A program made the translations under genes and the position numbers. A DNA stretch of 24,306 nt from Clostridiales bacterium (GTDB lineage: Bacteria; Bacillota; Clostridia; Christensenellales; QALW01), in assembly GCA_018376855.1 (NCBI GenBank), contig JAHAAN010000011.1, positions 1-24,306 on the forward strand. The letters are read 5' to 3'. The stretch's first letter is position 1. Each line of letters begins with the position of its first letter. Of the stretch, positions 1 to 6,737 are shown piece by piece. The notes under the pieces are model-generated. The model saw only the letters and a list, made by a program, of their open reading frames with translations. It did not search any database and was not told the DNA's origin.

Positions 1-970
1 ATAACTGTTCCCTGAACGGACTGAATATAATCTCCCGAACGGAAACCGGCCTCCTGCGCGTTGGAGCCGTTATCCACCGAATAAATATATACGCCCAGCT
101 GCGAAACCCGATACTGCATCGCAGTCACCATATCGCCAATCTCAAGCAGCGTCATGCCCAGATCGATGCGGCCCGTTACATAGCCGTAGTTGATCAGATC
201 CTCAATGACCGGCTTGGCAACGTCTATCGGAATAGCAAAGCCTAAGCCCTCGATGCCGCTTGCGCTCTGCTTAGCGTTGACAATCCCGATCAGCGCGCCG
301 CTGCCGTTAAACAGCCCTCCGCCCGAATTTCCGGGATTGATGGCAGCATTGGTCTGCAAAAGCGTCATATTCTGCCCGCCCACGGTGATGCTTCTGTCCA
401 GCGCGCTGATAATACCGGTGGTTACCGTGCCGCCTAAGCTTCCCAGCGGATTCCCGATCGCAATCGCCGTCTCTCCCACCACAAGCTTGGAGGATTCGCC
501 GAATACCGCCGTTTTAAGGCCTTCCGCCTCAATCTTCAGCACGGCAATGTCCGCTTTTTCATCCGAACCCACAACCGACGCCTCATACTGCTCTCCGCTT
601 CTGAGCGTTACCATGATTTTGGACGCACCCGAAATCACATGATGGTTGGTTACAATATAGCCGTTTTGCGCAAAAATCACACCGCTTCCCGCGCCTGTCG
701 TTACATACTGATGCAGCCACGTATCGTTTGTTACGCTTTCCGTGGTGATCTCCACCACGGTATCCGCCACCTGCGCCACTACCTGGGCGAGGACAGAGCC
801 TGCGCCTGCCGCCCATTCTCTTTTGTGAAATAATATCCGCCCAAAAAGCCGCCGGCGCCCGCGATCAGCAGGCAAATAACCAACGCTGCCGCGATCCAGC
901 CGCTTCCGCGCTTTCTTTTTTCATATTGCGGAACCATCGGTTCAAAATCTCTTCTGCTCATATCGTCCAT
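1..970 (-). CDS. HtrA/DegP-like membrane-anchored serine protease, 3' end outside window, apparent frameshift
   Basis: Trypsin-like S1C protease of the HtrA/DegP family, expected to degrade misfolded proteins outside the membrane. Start ATG at 970 has the ribosome site GAAAGGG nine bases upstream. The N-terminus has a short charged tail (MDDMSRRDF), then one membrane helix (WIAAALVICLLIAGAGGFLGG). This frame stops at 779-781. The protease domain continues in another frame from about 800 down to 1, with the triad visible: His in YIVTNHHVI (about 635-661), Asp in KADIAVLKI (about 530-560) and Ser in NPGNSGGGLF (about 312-337). A PDZ domain begins near position 150 and runs off the left edge. 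Joining the two frames needs a one-base backward shift in the G-rich stretch around 780-825, consistent with one lost base. That may be a true inactivating mutation or a sequence error. Family assignment is firm; integrity is uncertain. Confidence 0.85.
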
Positions 971-1003
971 ATTCAAACACCCTTTCTGCTGTGTTATGTA
1001 AAG

Positions 1004-1033
1004 ATTGTAATCCGGCAAAGTGATAACTGTCTG
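1004..1033 (-). promoter_or_regulatory. Possible sigma-A promoter of the HtrA-like gene
   Basis: On the minus strand a CAGACA box (1028-1033) and a TACAAT box (1004-1009) are separated by 18 bases. The -10 box lies 33 bases before the ATG at 970. The -10 matches consensus at 5 of 6 positions and the -35 at 4 of 6. This is a pattern match only. Confidence 0.35.
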
Positions 1034-1074
1034 AAGAAACAATGAACCGTTTATGAATTTTAAGAAATACAGAC

Positions 1075-1103
1075 AAAAAAAGCGGCGCCCGTCGGCTACC
1101 GCT
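1075..1103 (-). terminator. Rho-independent terminator of the DUF1540 gene
   Basis: Reading the minus strand, AGCGG (1099-1103) pairs with CCGCT (1081-1085). An inner GCC/GGC pair separated by small bulges extends the stem, and a run of T follows at 1075-1080. The hairpin starts 18 bases after the stop codon of the DUF1540 gene and separates it from the HtrA-like gene downstream. Confidence 0.7.
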
Positions 1104-1120
1104 TGTGAAGTTGAAATCAA

Positions 1121-1471
1121 TTACCGGGGTCGATACGTTGCACACGCACAATCGTGCAGCGGAGTACCGTTGGGATCAAGCACTTTGATTTCTTTTGCCG
1201 TGCAGCTGTAATCGCAGTTATATCTGCAAGTATGCACGGAACAGGTAATCAGCACATCCAGTCCCTTGCTCGTTCTGTCCGCCGTAATATCCTTTCCCAT
1301 TTCCATAAGAAGCTTGCTCGACGCATTAGGAATAGGATAGGCGTAGGAGTTGCAATGCGCATCTCCCACCACTGCCTTCTCGCTGCATCTGACATGGATC
1401 ATCAGCGCGTCACACAAACCTTTCTTGTTATGCACACATTTTGCAGCATCACAGGAAATATTGCTTTGCAT
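1121..1471 (-). CDS. Protein with two DUF1540 repeats (probable zinc-binding)
   Basis: A 116-residue protein of unknown function. Two copies of the DUF1540 cysteine pattern are visible. The first starts ISCDAAKCVHNKKGLCDA and ends with a Cys near residue 40. The second starts LITCSVHTCRYNCDYSC and ends with CACATYRPR at the C-terminus. DUF1540 proteins are small, cysteine-rich, probably metal-binding and common in Clostridia, often as one or two repeats; their role is not established. I chose the ATG at 1471 because it has GAGGGTG five bases upstream and starts right before the first repeat. An in-frame ATG at 1507 would add 12 residues without family support. The gene stands alone, with a terminator behind it and a hairpin in front of it (1502-1547). 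Confidence 0.85.
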   Translation of the reverse strand: MQSNISCDAAKCVHNKKGLCDALMIHVRCSEKAVVGDAHCNSYAYPIPNASSKLLMEMGKDITADRTSKGLDVLITCSVHTCRYNCDYSCTAKEIKVLDPNGTPLHDCACATYRPR

Positions 1472-1501
1472 ACATTCACCCTCGCATTGGATCCTCACGC
1501 T

Positions 1502-1547
1502 TATCACAATGCAGAAGCGCTTGACTGCCGCGCTCTGTGTTGTGATA
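1502..1547. other. Inverted repeat / hairpin in the leader of the DUF1540 gene
   Basis: Positions 1502-1520 pair with 1530-1547. The outer TATCACAA/TTGTGATA arms are perfect over 8 bp, two wobble pairs follow, then CAG/CTG, one bulged A and AGCGC/GCGCT, around a 9-base loop. There is no T run on either side, so it is not an ordinary terminator. It lies 31 bases before the DUF1540 start and could be an operator or a structured 5' untranslated region. Confidence 0.5.
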
Positions 1548-1760
1548 TCAGTACCCGATGGTTTCTTCCGCAGCAGGAAGTATCGGATCCTGACAGGCTT
1601 TCATGCAAACGTATAACGCTTAGCATTCGATCCGCCGCCGTTCCCTTTCTTTGATTTCGCACTTATTATTTGCCGCTTCTTTATGGTTTATACACAATTT
1701 TTGCGAATAAAATTGGTAAATTCGTGCAAAATAAGTTTACAAAGAAAAAGGAGAGAGCCT
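1548..1760. other. Divergent intergenic region between the DUF1540 gene and veg
   Basis: Together with the hairpin at 1502-1547 this stretch separates the start codons of two divergent genes and must hold both promoters. Short open frames here lack ribosome sites and homology. The part nearest veg (1670-1740) is AT-rich. I could not pick a promoter with convincing spacing: TTGCGA at about 1701 has no good -10 box 17 bases downstream. Confidence 0.4.
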
Positions 1761-1985
1761 ATGGAACAAATCAACAGTATCCGCTGCCAGATCAAGCGCC
1801 GCCTCGGTCAGCGTGTCAATGTCAAAGCCAGCCATGGCCGCAAACGCTATTCCTTTCACGAGGGAACCATCTGCGGTGTGTATCCAAACGTATTTACTCT
1901 CAGTGTAACCGAAGACGGTGTAGAACGCAAATATTCCTACAGCTACAGCGATGTTTTAACAAAAAACGTGCAATTTCTGCCGTAA
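1761..1985 (+). CDS. veg: Veg family protein
   Basis: A 74-residue protein matching the Veg family across its length. The stretch GQRVNVKASHGRKRY, the YPNVFTLSV segment and the YSYSDVLTKNVQF end line up with B. subtilis Veg (its ANGGRRK, YPSVFVIQL and VSYSYADILTETVEL segments). Veg is a small, abundant SH3-barrel-like protein; in B. subtilis it is linked to spore outgrowth and biofilm matrix expression, but the biochemical role is unsettled. The ATG at 1761 has AAGGAGAG seven bases upstream; the longer frame opening at 1683 has no such site. It is the only clear plus-strand gene here and ends in its own terminator. Slightly shorter than the Bacillus protein (86 residues), as is common in Clostridia. 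Confidence 0.9.
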   Translation: MEQINSIRCQIKRRLGQRVNVKASHGRKRYSFHEGTICGVYPNVFTLSVTEDGVERKYSYSYSDVLTKNVQFLP

Positions 1986-2003
1986 TGATAAGAAAAAGCA
2001 CCG

Positions 2004-2028
2004 AAAGCGCAGCCTGCGCTTTTTATTA
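2004..2028 (+). terminator. Rho-independent terminator of veg
   Basis: AAAGCGC (2004-2010) pairs with GCGCTTT (2016-2022) around a 5-base loop, followed by a TTATTATT tract. It begins 18 bases after the veg stop codon. Confidence 0.75.
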
Positions 2029-2084
2029 TTCCGCAATAAAATCATGCTATAGCCATGACCGGCATATGGATTTACCGCAGCGAC

Positions 2085-2197
2085 GGGGCGCACGGGCGCC
2101 GCTGCGCGGCGCCAAGCCCCTTTCAGGGGCTTCCTGCGCGAGACGGCATTGGCGCGTGCAAGCACGCGAAATGCCGTCTCGCGCAGGCGTGCGCCCC
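2085..2197. repeat. Perfect four-way-junction palindromic element (113 bases), function unknown
   Basis: Four helices fit together with no unpaired base at the junction. Outer stem: 2085-2094 pairs with 2188-2197 (10 bp, GGGGCGCACG/CGTGCGCCCC). Arm 1: 2095-2102 with 2106-2113 (8 bp, 3-base loop). Arm 2: 2114-2120 with 2126-2132 (7 bp, loop TTTCA). Arm 3: 2133-2150 with 2170-2187 (18 bp perfect), capped by an inner stem 2153-2158/2163-2168 with loop CAAG. It is much richer in GC than its flanks and lies between the convergent genes veg and the DUF1667 gene, starting 6 bases after the latter's stop codon. It has no T run and no tRNA features such as a usable anticodon arm or T loop. It could be a non-autonomous mobile repeat, a structured RNA or a transcription/decay barrier. 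The base pairing is certain; the role is not known. Confidence 0.85.
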
Positions 2198-2203
2198 AGT
2201 TAT

Positions 2204-2551
2204 TTATCGCATATCCTTTGTTGCCAGTACATCCACACCCGCAATTAAATCCTTAATCAAAATATCGCCAACCTGCACCGGCAGCTTCGCACGATACTGC
2301 CCGATCTTCTCCGAAAGAGCGCAAAGCTGCGCCTTAGGAACCGGCGCGCTCGTTTTTACGCTGACAAGCTCCTCGCGGCCCTCCGCGCGCATCGAGGTTG
2401 TCAGCATCCGAACGGGATTGGTAACCTCCGCAGCGGCATACGCCTTTCCGCGCGGACAGCCGTTTCCGCTGATTTTCAATTCATCCCCGCTTTGTTCCAC
2501 CGCAATGCGGCACCCCATCGGGCAGGTCGTGCATATAACCTCTCTCTTCAT
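2204..2551 (-). CDS. DUF1667 domain protein, small Cys-rich partner of the glycerol-3-phosphate dehydrogenase-like enzymes
   Basis: A 115-residue protein of the DUF1667 family. Members usually sit directly behind FAD-dependent oxidoreductases of the GlpA type in anaerobic Firmicutes. Four cysteines are visible in two groups, CTTCPMGC (residues 8-15) and GNGCPRG (about 30-36), arranged as for an iron-sulfur or zinc site. The rest (TNPVRMLTTSM... PVPKAQL... IGDILIKDL-like segment) is typical of the family. The ATG at 2551 overlaps the stop of the preceding oxidoreductase gene by four bases (ATGA), so translation is coupled. GGAG lies just upstream. By position it is probably an electron-transfer or assembly subunit of the same complex (inference). 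It is the last gene of the operon and is followed at once by the four-way-junction element. Confidence 0.85.
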   Translation of the reverse strand: MKREVICTTCPMGCRIAVEQSGDELKISGNGCPRGKAYAAAEVTNPVRMLTTSMRAEGREELVSVKTSAPVPKAQLCALSEKIGQYRAKLPVQVGDILIKDLIAGVDVLATKDMR

Positions 2552-3804
2552 AAGCTTCTCCTCACCTTTAAAATCGGCTTATCGCCCGCCCGTAAAGAAG
2601 CAAGCTCCTCTCTGCTCAAATGCAGCTTCTGCATTTCGCCGGGTGTCAAGCGCCTGCATTTCATCCGCTTTATAACACGCTCTTCGCAGCAAAGCTCAAC
2701 TTCCGCTTCGCCCATTACTTCGCTTGCCCGAAAAAACAGCTCCGTTTCCCGCGCATCCATGCATAGCCGCTGCGGCAAAACATAACGAATGCCCTCGCCT
2801 GCCGAAACAGGAAGCTCCTTCGTTTTTACCCTGCCGCGCAGCAGATAATCCGCAGCCGCCCTTCCGGCCGTCTCTGCTTCTTGCGAAACATAATCAACCA
2901 AGTCGTGCACATGCAGCACGTTGCCGCAAGCAAATATCCCCTCTGCCGCCGTCTGCCGCAGCTGATCCACCGCCGGTCCCTTTGTTACCGGATCAAGCTC
3001 AATGCCCGCCTGCAAGGTCAGCTCGTTTTCCGGAATCAGTCCCACGGAAAGCAGCAGCGTATCGCATGGAATTTCCATACTGTCTTGATAAACCGGGCGC
3101 AGATTTTCATCCACGCGCGTAACCGTTACGCCGCTCACACGCTCTTTCCCATGCACCTGCGTAACCGTATGGCTCAAATACAGCGGAATCCCGAAATCCT
3201 CCAAACACTGCACGATATTGCGCGTTAAGCCGCCAGAATACGGCATCAGCTCGCAGACGGCCTCCACCTTCGCTCCCTCCAGCGTCATACGCCGCGCCAT
3301 AATCAGCCCAATGTCGCCCGAACCGAGAATGACTGCACGCTTGCCGGGCAGCAGCCCTTTGATATTCACCAGCTTCTGCGCCGCGCCCGCGGTATAAACA
3401 CCCGCCGGTCTGCTGCCCGCAATGTTCAGCGCGCCACGCGGACGCTCTCTGCACCCCATTGCAAGGATCACCGCGCCTGCGCAAATCTGATACACTCCGC
3501 GCATGGCATCCGTCACGGTGATGATGCGATTGCGCGTTAAAGAAAGCACTGTCGCCTCCGTTCTCGCCTCAATTCCAAGCGCACGAACACGCTCTTCATA
3601 ACGCGCCGCGTACTCAGGCCCCGTCAGCTCCTCCCTAAAGCGATGCAGACCGAAGCCATTGTGAATGCACTGCATCAGGATTCCGCCCAATCGCGATTCA
3701 CGCTCTAAAATCAACAGACTTTCTATGCCGCGCTCTCTCGCCGCAGCCGCCGCAGCCATGCCTGCCGGCCCGCCGCCGATCACCACCAGATCAAACCGTT
3801 CCAT
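2548..3804 (-). CDS. FAD/NAD(P)-dependent oxidoreductase, second subunit of a GlpA-type dehydrogenase
   Basis: A 418-residue pyridine-nucleotide-disulfide-type oxidoreductase. An N-terminal FAD-binding Rossmann motif GGGPAGMAAA (about residues 9-18), a central NAD-binding motif LGSGDIGLIMARR (about 160) and the C-terminal FAD motif GIFACGNVLHVHDLVD (about 290) are in the expected order. No redox-active CxxC pair is visible, which suggests electron transfer through FAD rather than disulfide chemistry. I chose ATG at 3804 because GGGGGA lies at good distance; a GTG at 3810 would add two residues but is too close to that site. The start overlaps the upstream GlpA-like gene by 14 bases and the stop overlaps the DUF1667 start by four. 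The three genes form the set often found near glycerol utilisation genes in Clostridia, so a role in glycerol-3-phosphate oxidation is likely. Confidence 0.85.
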   Translation of the reverse strand: MERFDLVVIGGGPAGMAAAAAARERGIESLLILERESRLGGILMQCIHNGFGLHRFREELTGPEYAARYEERVRALGIEARTEATVLSLTRNRIITVTDAMRGVYQICAGAVILAMGCRERPRGALNIAGSRPAGVYTAGAAQKLVNIKGLLPGKRAVILGSGDIGLIMARRMTLEGAKVEAVCELMPYSGGLTRNIVQCLEDFGIPLYLSHTVTQVHGKERVSGVTVTRVDENLRPVYQDSMEIPCDTLLLSVGLIPENELTLQAGIELDPVTKGPAVDQLRQTAAEGIFACGNVLHVHDLVDYVSQEAETAGRAAADYLLRGRVKTKELPVSAGEGIRYVLPQRLCMDARETELFFRASEVMGEAEVELCCEERVIKRMKCRRLTPGEMQKLHLSREELASLRAGDKPILKVRRSL

Positions 3805-5245
3805 CTTCACTGTCCCCCTGCTTTACCCTGCCTATAACCATTTCGGACGCACCGCCGTTCTTCGTAACCTTCTCTATGCCGATCCCCGTTTCGCGGGCAA
3901 TAAGCTCCATGGCTGAAACGCCGCAAAAAGCGCCCTGACACCGCCCCATGCCCGCGCGCGTCCGCCGCTTAACCGCATCCACGCTGCGCGCAGGCGGATT
4001 GCTGTGAATCGCCTGCACAATCTCTCCCTCGGTGATCTGCTCACAGCGGCACACGATTCTTCCGTAACGGGGATCCTGTGCGATCACGGCATTCTTTTCC
4101 TCTGTGCTCATATGGCGGAAATCCATATATCTGCGCTGGGGCATGAAATCCTCCCGCACGGAAATGTCCTCCCCTGCCTGCGCGAGCAGCCCAAGAATAT
4201 ATTCCGCAATCGCAGGCGCTGCGGAAAGCCCGGGCGAATCGATCCCCGCAGCTTCTATAAACGCCCCGTTATACGGGGAAAAACCAATAACAAAGTCCGA
4301 AGTTTCCTTGAGAGATGCCCGCACACCGGCAAAAGAGGTAATCATGGCGCCCCACCGGATCGAAGGCACGGAAAGCGACGCCGTGCGCCGAACGAATGCC
4401 AGCCCCTCCGCCGTGGTATCCGTATTATCTGCATCAAAAACCTCCTGCGAAGTCGGACCGGCAAGCAGGTTTCCATCCACGGTAGGCGTTACCAGCACGC
4501 CCTTTCCCTCCTTTGAAGGCACCTGAAACACCGTGCTGCGAAGCATTCGCCCCTCTGTTTTATCTAACAGCATATACTCCCCGCGCTTAGGAATGACCGT
4601 GAGCGTATCGCCGACCATTGCCGCGATCCTGCCGCTGCCCGCACCCGCAGCATTCACCACATAACGCGCCCGAACCGTCTCCCCGCCGCCGCGCACCTCA
4701 AACACCCCACCGGCATAATGGATCTGCTCAACACAGAAGCCGCATTTGAGCACAGCGCCGTTATCCATTGCGTTCCCCATCAGCGCAATCGTAAGCTGGT
4801 AAGGGCAAACGATTCCCGCGCTGGGCGCATACAACGCCGCCGCAGCCTGCGAATTCACATTCGGCTCCAGTTGAAGCAGCTCTTCCCTTTCCAAAATCCG
4901 CAAATTCGGCACGCCGTTAGCTATGCCGCGCTGAAGCAGCCGCTCCAAATGCTCCCGCTGCGCCGCGTCAAACGCAAGCACCAAAGAACCGTTGTTGCGG
5001 TACGGCACCCCCAGCTCCTTTGCCAATGCGGGCATCAGCTCCGCACCTCTGACGTTAAGCCGCGCCTTCAGGCTTCCCTCTTCCGGATCAAAGCCCGCAT
5101 GCACAATCGCACTGTTGGCTCTGCTTGCACCGCACGCCACATCCTGCTCCTTTTCCAGCACGCAAACCGAAAGCTTCGTCGCGCTAAGCGCACGGGCAGC
5201 CGCGCTGCCCACAACACCCGCTCCGATCACAACCACATCAAACAT
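3791..5245 (-). CDS. GlpA-like FAD-dependent glycerol-3-phosphate dehydrogenase with C-terminal [2Fe-2S] BFD-like domain
   Basis: A 484-residue flavoprotein of the DAO/GlpA family, expected to oxidise glycerol 3-phosphate to dihydroxyacetone phosphate. The FAD-binding motif VVVIGAGVVGSAAAR (residues 4-18) opens the protein, followed by CGASRANSAIVHAGF (substrate/FAD loop) and the C-terminal FAD segment IDSPGLSAAPAIAEYI. The last 90 residues are a BFD-like [2Fe-2S] domain with Cys399-x-Cys401 and Cys436-x4-Cys441. The ATG at 5245 has GGGAGGAA eight bases upstream and starts directly at the Rossmann fold; the longer open frame to 5338 would run through the leader terminator and is rejected. First gene of a three-gene overlapping operon. 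It lies downstream of a leader hairpin that GlpP probably controls. Related 2-hydroxyacid oxidases share this fold, so the substrate rests on family and context. Confidence 0.85.
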   Translation of the reverse strand: MFDVVVIGAGVVGSAAARALSATKLSVCVLEKEQDVACGASRANSAIVHAGFDPEEGSLKARLNVRGAELMPALAKELGVPYRNNGSLVLAFDAAQREHLERLLQRGIANGVPNLRILEREELLQLEPNVNSQAAAALYAPSAGIVCPYQLTIALMGNAMDNGAVLKCGFCVEQIHYAGGVFEVRGGGETVRARYVVNAAGAGSGRIAAMVGDTLTVIPKRGEYMLLDKTEGRMLRSTVFQVPSKEGKGVLVTPTVDGNLLAGPTSQEVFDADNTDTTAEGLAFVRRTASLSVPSIRWGAMITSFAGVRASLKETSDFVIGFSPYNGAFIEAAGIDSPGLSAAPAIAEYILGLLAQAGEDISVREDFMPQRRYMDFRHMSTEEKNAVIAQDPRYGRIVCRCEQITEGEIVQAIHSNPPARSVDAVKRRTRAGMGRCQGAFCGVSAMELIARETGIGIEKVTKNGGASEMVIGRVKQGDSEDGTV

Positions 5246-5265
5246 CGTTCCATTCCTCCCTTTCA

Positions 5266-5319
5266 CAAAAGAAAAAGCCACAACAAGCAGGGCGCAATTT
5301 TGCTCCCTGCTCTGCTGTG
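5266..5319 (-). terminator. Leader terminator upstream of the glp-like operon, candidate GlpP antitermination target
   Basis: On the minus strand 5305-5319 pairs with 5279-5292 over 14 bp, including two G-T wobbles and one bulged A. The apical loop is further closed by GCAA/TTGC. A T-rich run at 5266-5276 follows. The hairpin lies between the HAD gene stop (5366) and the GlpA-like start (5245), 33 bases before its ATG. That is the arrangement known for the GlpP-controlled glpD leader of B. subtilis, and a glpP gene is encoded about 900 bases upstream. It could also simply terminate the upstream operon. The terminator structure is clear; GlpP control is inference. Confidence 0.75.
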
Positions 5320-5348
5320 ACTCCAATACTCCGCACACTAATCAACGT

Positions 5349-5377
5349 TCATTATTATATTATGCTTATTCTGTCAA
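5349..5377 (-). promoter_or_regulatory. Possible promoter of the glp-like operon
   Basis: A perfect TTGACA (5372-5377, minus strand) overlaps the 3' end of the HAD gene and is followed by a very AT-rich stretch with several overlapping -10-like hexamers. The perfect TATAAT (5354-5359) is only 12 bases away; the hexamer at 17 bases (TAATGA) is poor. Promoter activity is plausible, but the exact -10 is unclear. Confidence 0.3.
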
Positions 5378-6166
5378 AAGCTTATACAGCTCATTCAAAT
5401 CAGGCAGAATAAATTCCGGCTTGATCTCGGATCGCTCCGCGTCCTGCATGGTCGCCTCGCCGCTGAGCACTAATAACGTGCTGATACCGGCATTGACGCC
5501 GCTTGCAATGTCTGTATAAATGCGATCTCCGACCATAATAGCCTGATCCCTTCTGCACCCGGCGCGCTGCACGGCCATCAGCGGCATGACCGGCTCCGGC
5601 TTCCCGATAAAACGCGGCCACCGCCCCGTGGCGTTTTTCAGCATCGTGCTGATCGAACCGCAGTCCGGCGCATACCCGTACCATGTGGGGCAAACCCAAT
5701 CGGGATTCGTCGCAATATAATCCACGCCTCGCCCCAACAGGATGCAGGCGTCCTCCAGCTTTTGATAGGTCAACTCCGTATCGTAAGCCAAAACAAGAAC
5801 CGAAACGTCCTCCTCCGGCGCCTCCGCGATCCGAAGCCCTGCCGAACGGAACTGCCGCTTGAGTGATTCCGTCCCGACAACATATATTTTATCACGGGCA
5901 TGATTTTTCAGCAAGTCAATTTCCGTCGCCTGCGCCGAAGTGAAAAAATCCTCCTCCGTTGTTTCAATGCCCATCCGCCGAAGCTTGAGGATATAATCTT
6001 GCACGCTGCGCGCCGAATTGTTTGTCAGGTAAACGGCACGAATACCCTGTCGCTTAAAATAAGCCAGCAGCTCTTTCACTCCGTCAAACAAACGATCCTG
6101 CAAATAAATGGTGCCGTCCATATCAAGCAGAACTAATTTAATATCCCGAAACCGCTGTGCAATCAT
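5366..6166 (-). CDS. HAD-superfamily (subclass IIA, NagD/AraL-like) sugar- or glycerol-phosphate phosphatase
   Basis: A 266-residue haloacid dehalogenase-like phosphatase of the NagD/AraL/phosphoglycolate-phosphatase group. Motif I is LLDMDGT (Asp15 nucleophile, Asp17 acid/base), motif II is YLTNNSAR, the motif III Lys lies in FIGKPEP and motif IV is MVGDRIYTDI. The C2 cap between motifs II and III, with the ATNPD segment, fits subclass IIA. The start is ATG at 6166, which overlaps the glpP stop by four bases (ATGA); the longer frame to 6199 lies inside glpP. Related enzymes hydrolyse small phosphates, including glycerol 3-phosphate and phosphoglycolate. Tight coupling with glpP suggests a role in glycerol-phosphate balance, but that substrate is inferred from context alone. 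Confidence 0.85.
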   Translation of the reverse strand: MIAQRFRDIKLVLLDMDGTIYLQDRLFDGVKELLAYFKRQGIRAVYLTNNSARSVQDYILKLRRMGIETTEEDFFTSAQATEIDLLKNHARDKIYVVGTESLKRQFRSAGLRIAEAPEEDVSVLVLAYDTELTYQKLEDACILLGRGVDYIATNPDWVCPTWYGYAPDCGSISTMLKNATGRWPRFIGKPEPVMPLMAVQRAGCRRDQAIMVGDRIYTDIASGVNAGISTLLVLSGEATMQDAERSEIKPEFILPDLNELYKLLTE

Positions 6167-6732
6167 ATAATTTTTTCTCCCATTGCGGGAAGCTGCCACA
6201 ACGCCTGATTTCCCGATGAAATCGCCGACGCGCCCGCCCTGAGCGCCGTCATAACCTCCTCCGGCGTTTCAATCAGGCCGCCCGCAATCACAGGCACCTG
6301 CACCTGCGAGCTGATCCGCGTAATCATCTTCGGAACAATGCCCGGCATGATCTCCAGCATATCCGCTCCGGCCGTTTTGGCCGCCTGCACGGCAATGTCT
6401 CCCGCATGGGAATCCATAATAAACACGCGCAGCACTGTATGCAAGCCGCACTCCTTCGCCTGCTTCAGCAGCGATGTGCGCGTACTGATCATGCCGTCCG
6501 CCCCAATGCTTTTAAGCACCTGCACGCCTTCTTTATCCTTGCCCACGCCCCGTGCAAGGTCCATATGCACAAACACTCGTTTGCCGCAGGCATGCGCAGC
6601 ACGAAATTCTTTCCCAAGCGAAAGAAGATCCGCATTCAGCAGAAAAATGCACATAGGCGGCGCCTCCAGCGCCGCACGGAATTCGCTGTCCGTCCGCACT
6701 GCTGAAATAATTCTGTTTCTTTTCAGCTCCAT
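6163..6732 (-). CDS. glpP: GlpP family glycerol-3-phosphate-responsive antiterminator
   Basis: A 189-residue protein of the GlpP family, an RNA-binding TIM-barrel-like regulator that, with glycerol 3-phosphate, prevents termination in leader RNAs of glycerol genes (known from B. subtilis). It aligns along its whole length: the NRIISAVR start, VFVHMDLARGVGKD, GADGMISTRTSLLKQAKECG, LRVFIMDS, LEIMPGIVPKMI, VPVIAGGLIETPEEV and SSGNQALW all match family blocks. The ATG at 6732 is preceded by TAAGGAG with only one base between, an unusually tight spacing; that site overlaps the stop codon of the upstream membrane protein gene, so translation is probably coupled. A longer frame to 6942 overlaps the membrane protein gene and is rejected. 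The HAD gene follows with a 4-base overlap. Its likely local target is the leader hairpin at 5266-5319. Confidence 0.9.
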   Translation of the reverse strand: MELKRNRIISAVRTDSEFRAALEAPPMCIFLLNADLLSLGKEFRAAHACGKRVFVHMDLARGVGKDKEGVQVLKSIGADGMISTRTSLLKQAKECGLHTVLRVFIMDSHAGDIAVQAAKTAGADMLEIMPGIVPKMITRISSQVQVPVIAGGLIETPEEVMTALRAGASAISSGNQALWQLPAMGEKII

Positions 6733-6737
6733 ACTCC

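Noticed and set aside
2085..2197. tRNA-like cloverleaf
   Set aside because: Arms have wrong loop sizes (3, 5 and an extended stem), no anticodon loop of seven bases, no T loop or conserved tRNA bases. It is not a tRNA gene.
2055..2675. A plus-strand open frame running through the four-way-junction element
   Set aside because: It crosses the palindrome and runs antisense to the DUF1667 gene; its sequence is low-complexity and has no ribosome site.
5246..5338. N-terminal extension of the GlpA-like protein
   Set aside because: It would be translated through the leader terminator; the Rossmann fold and good ribosome site place the start at 5245.
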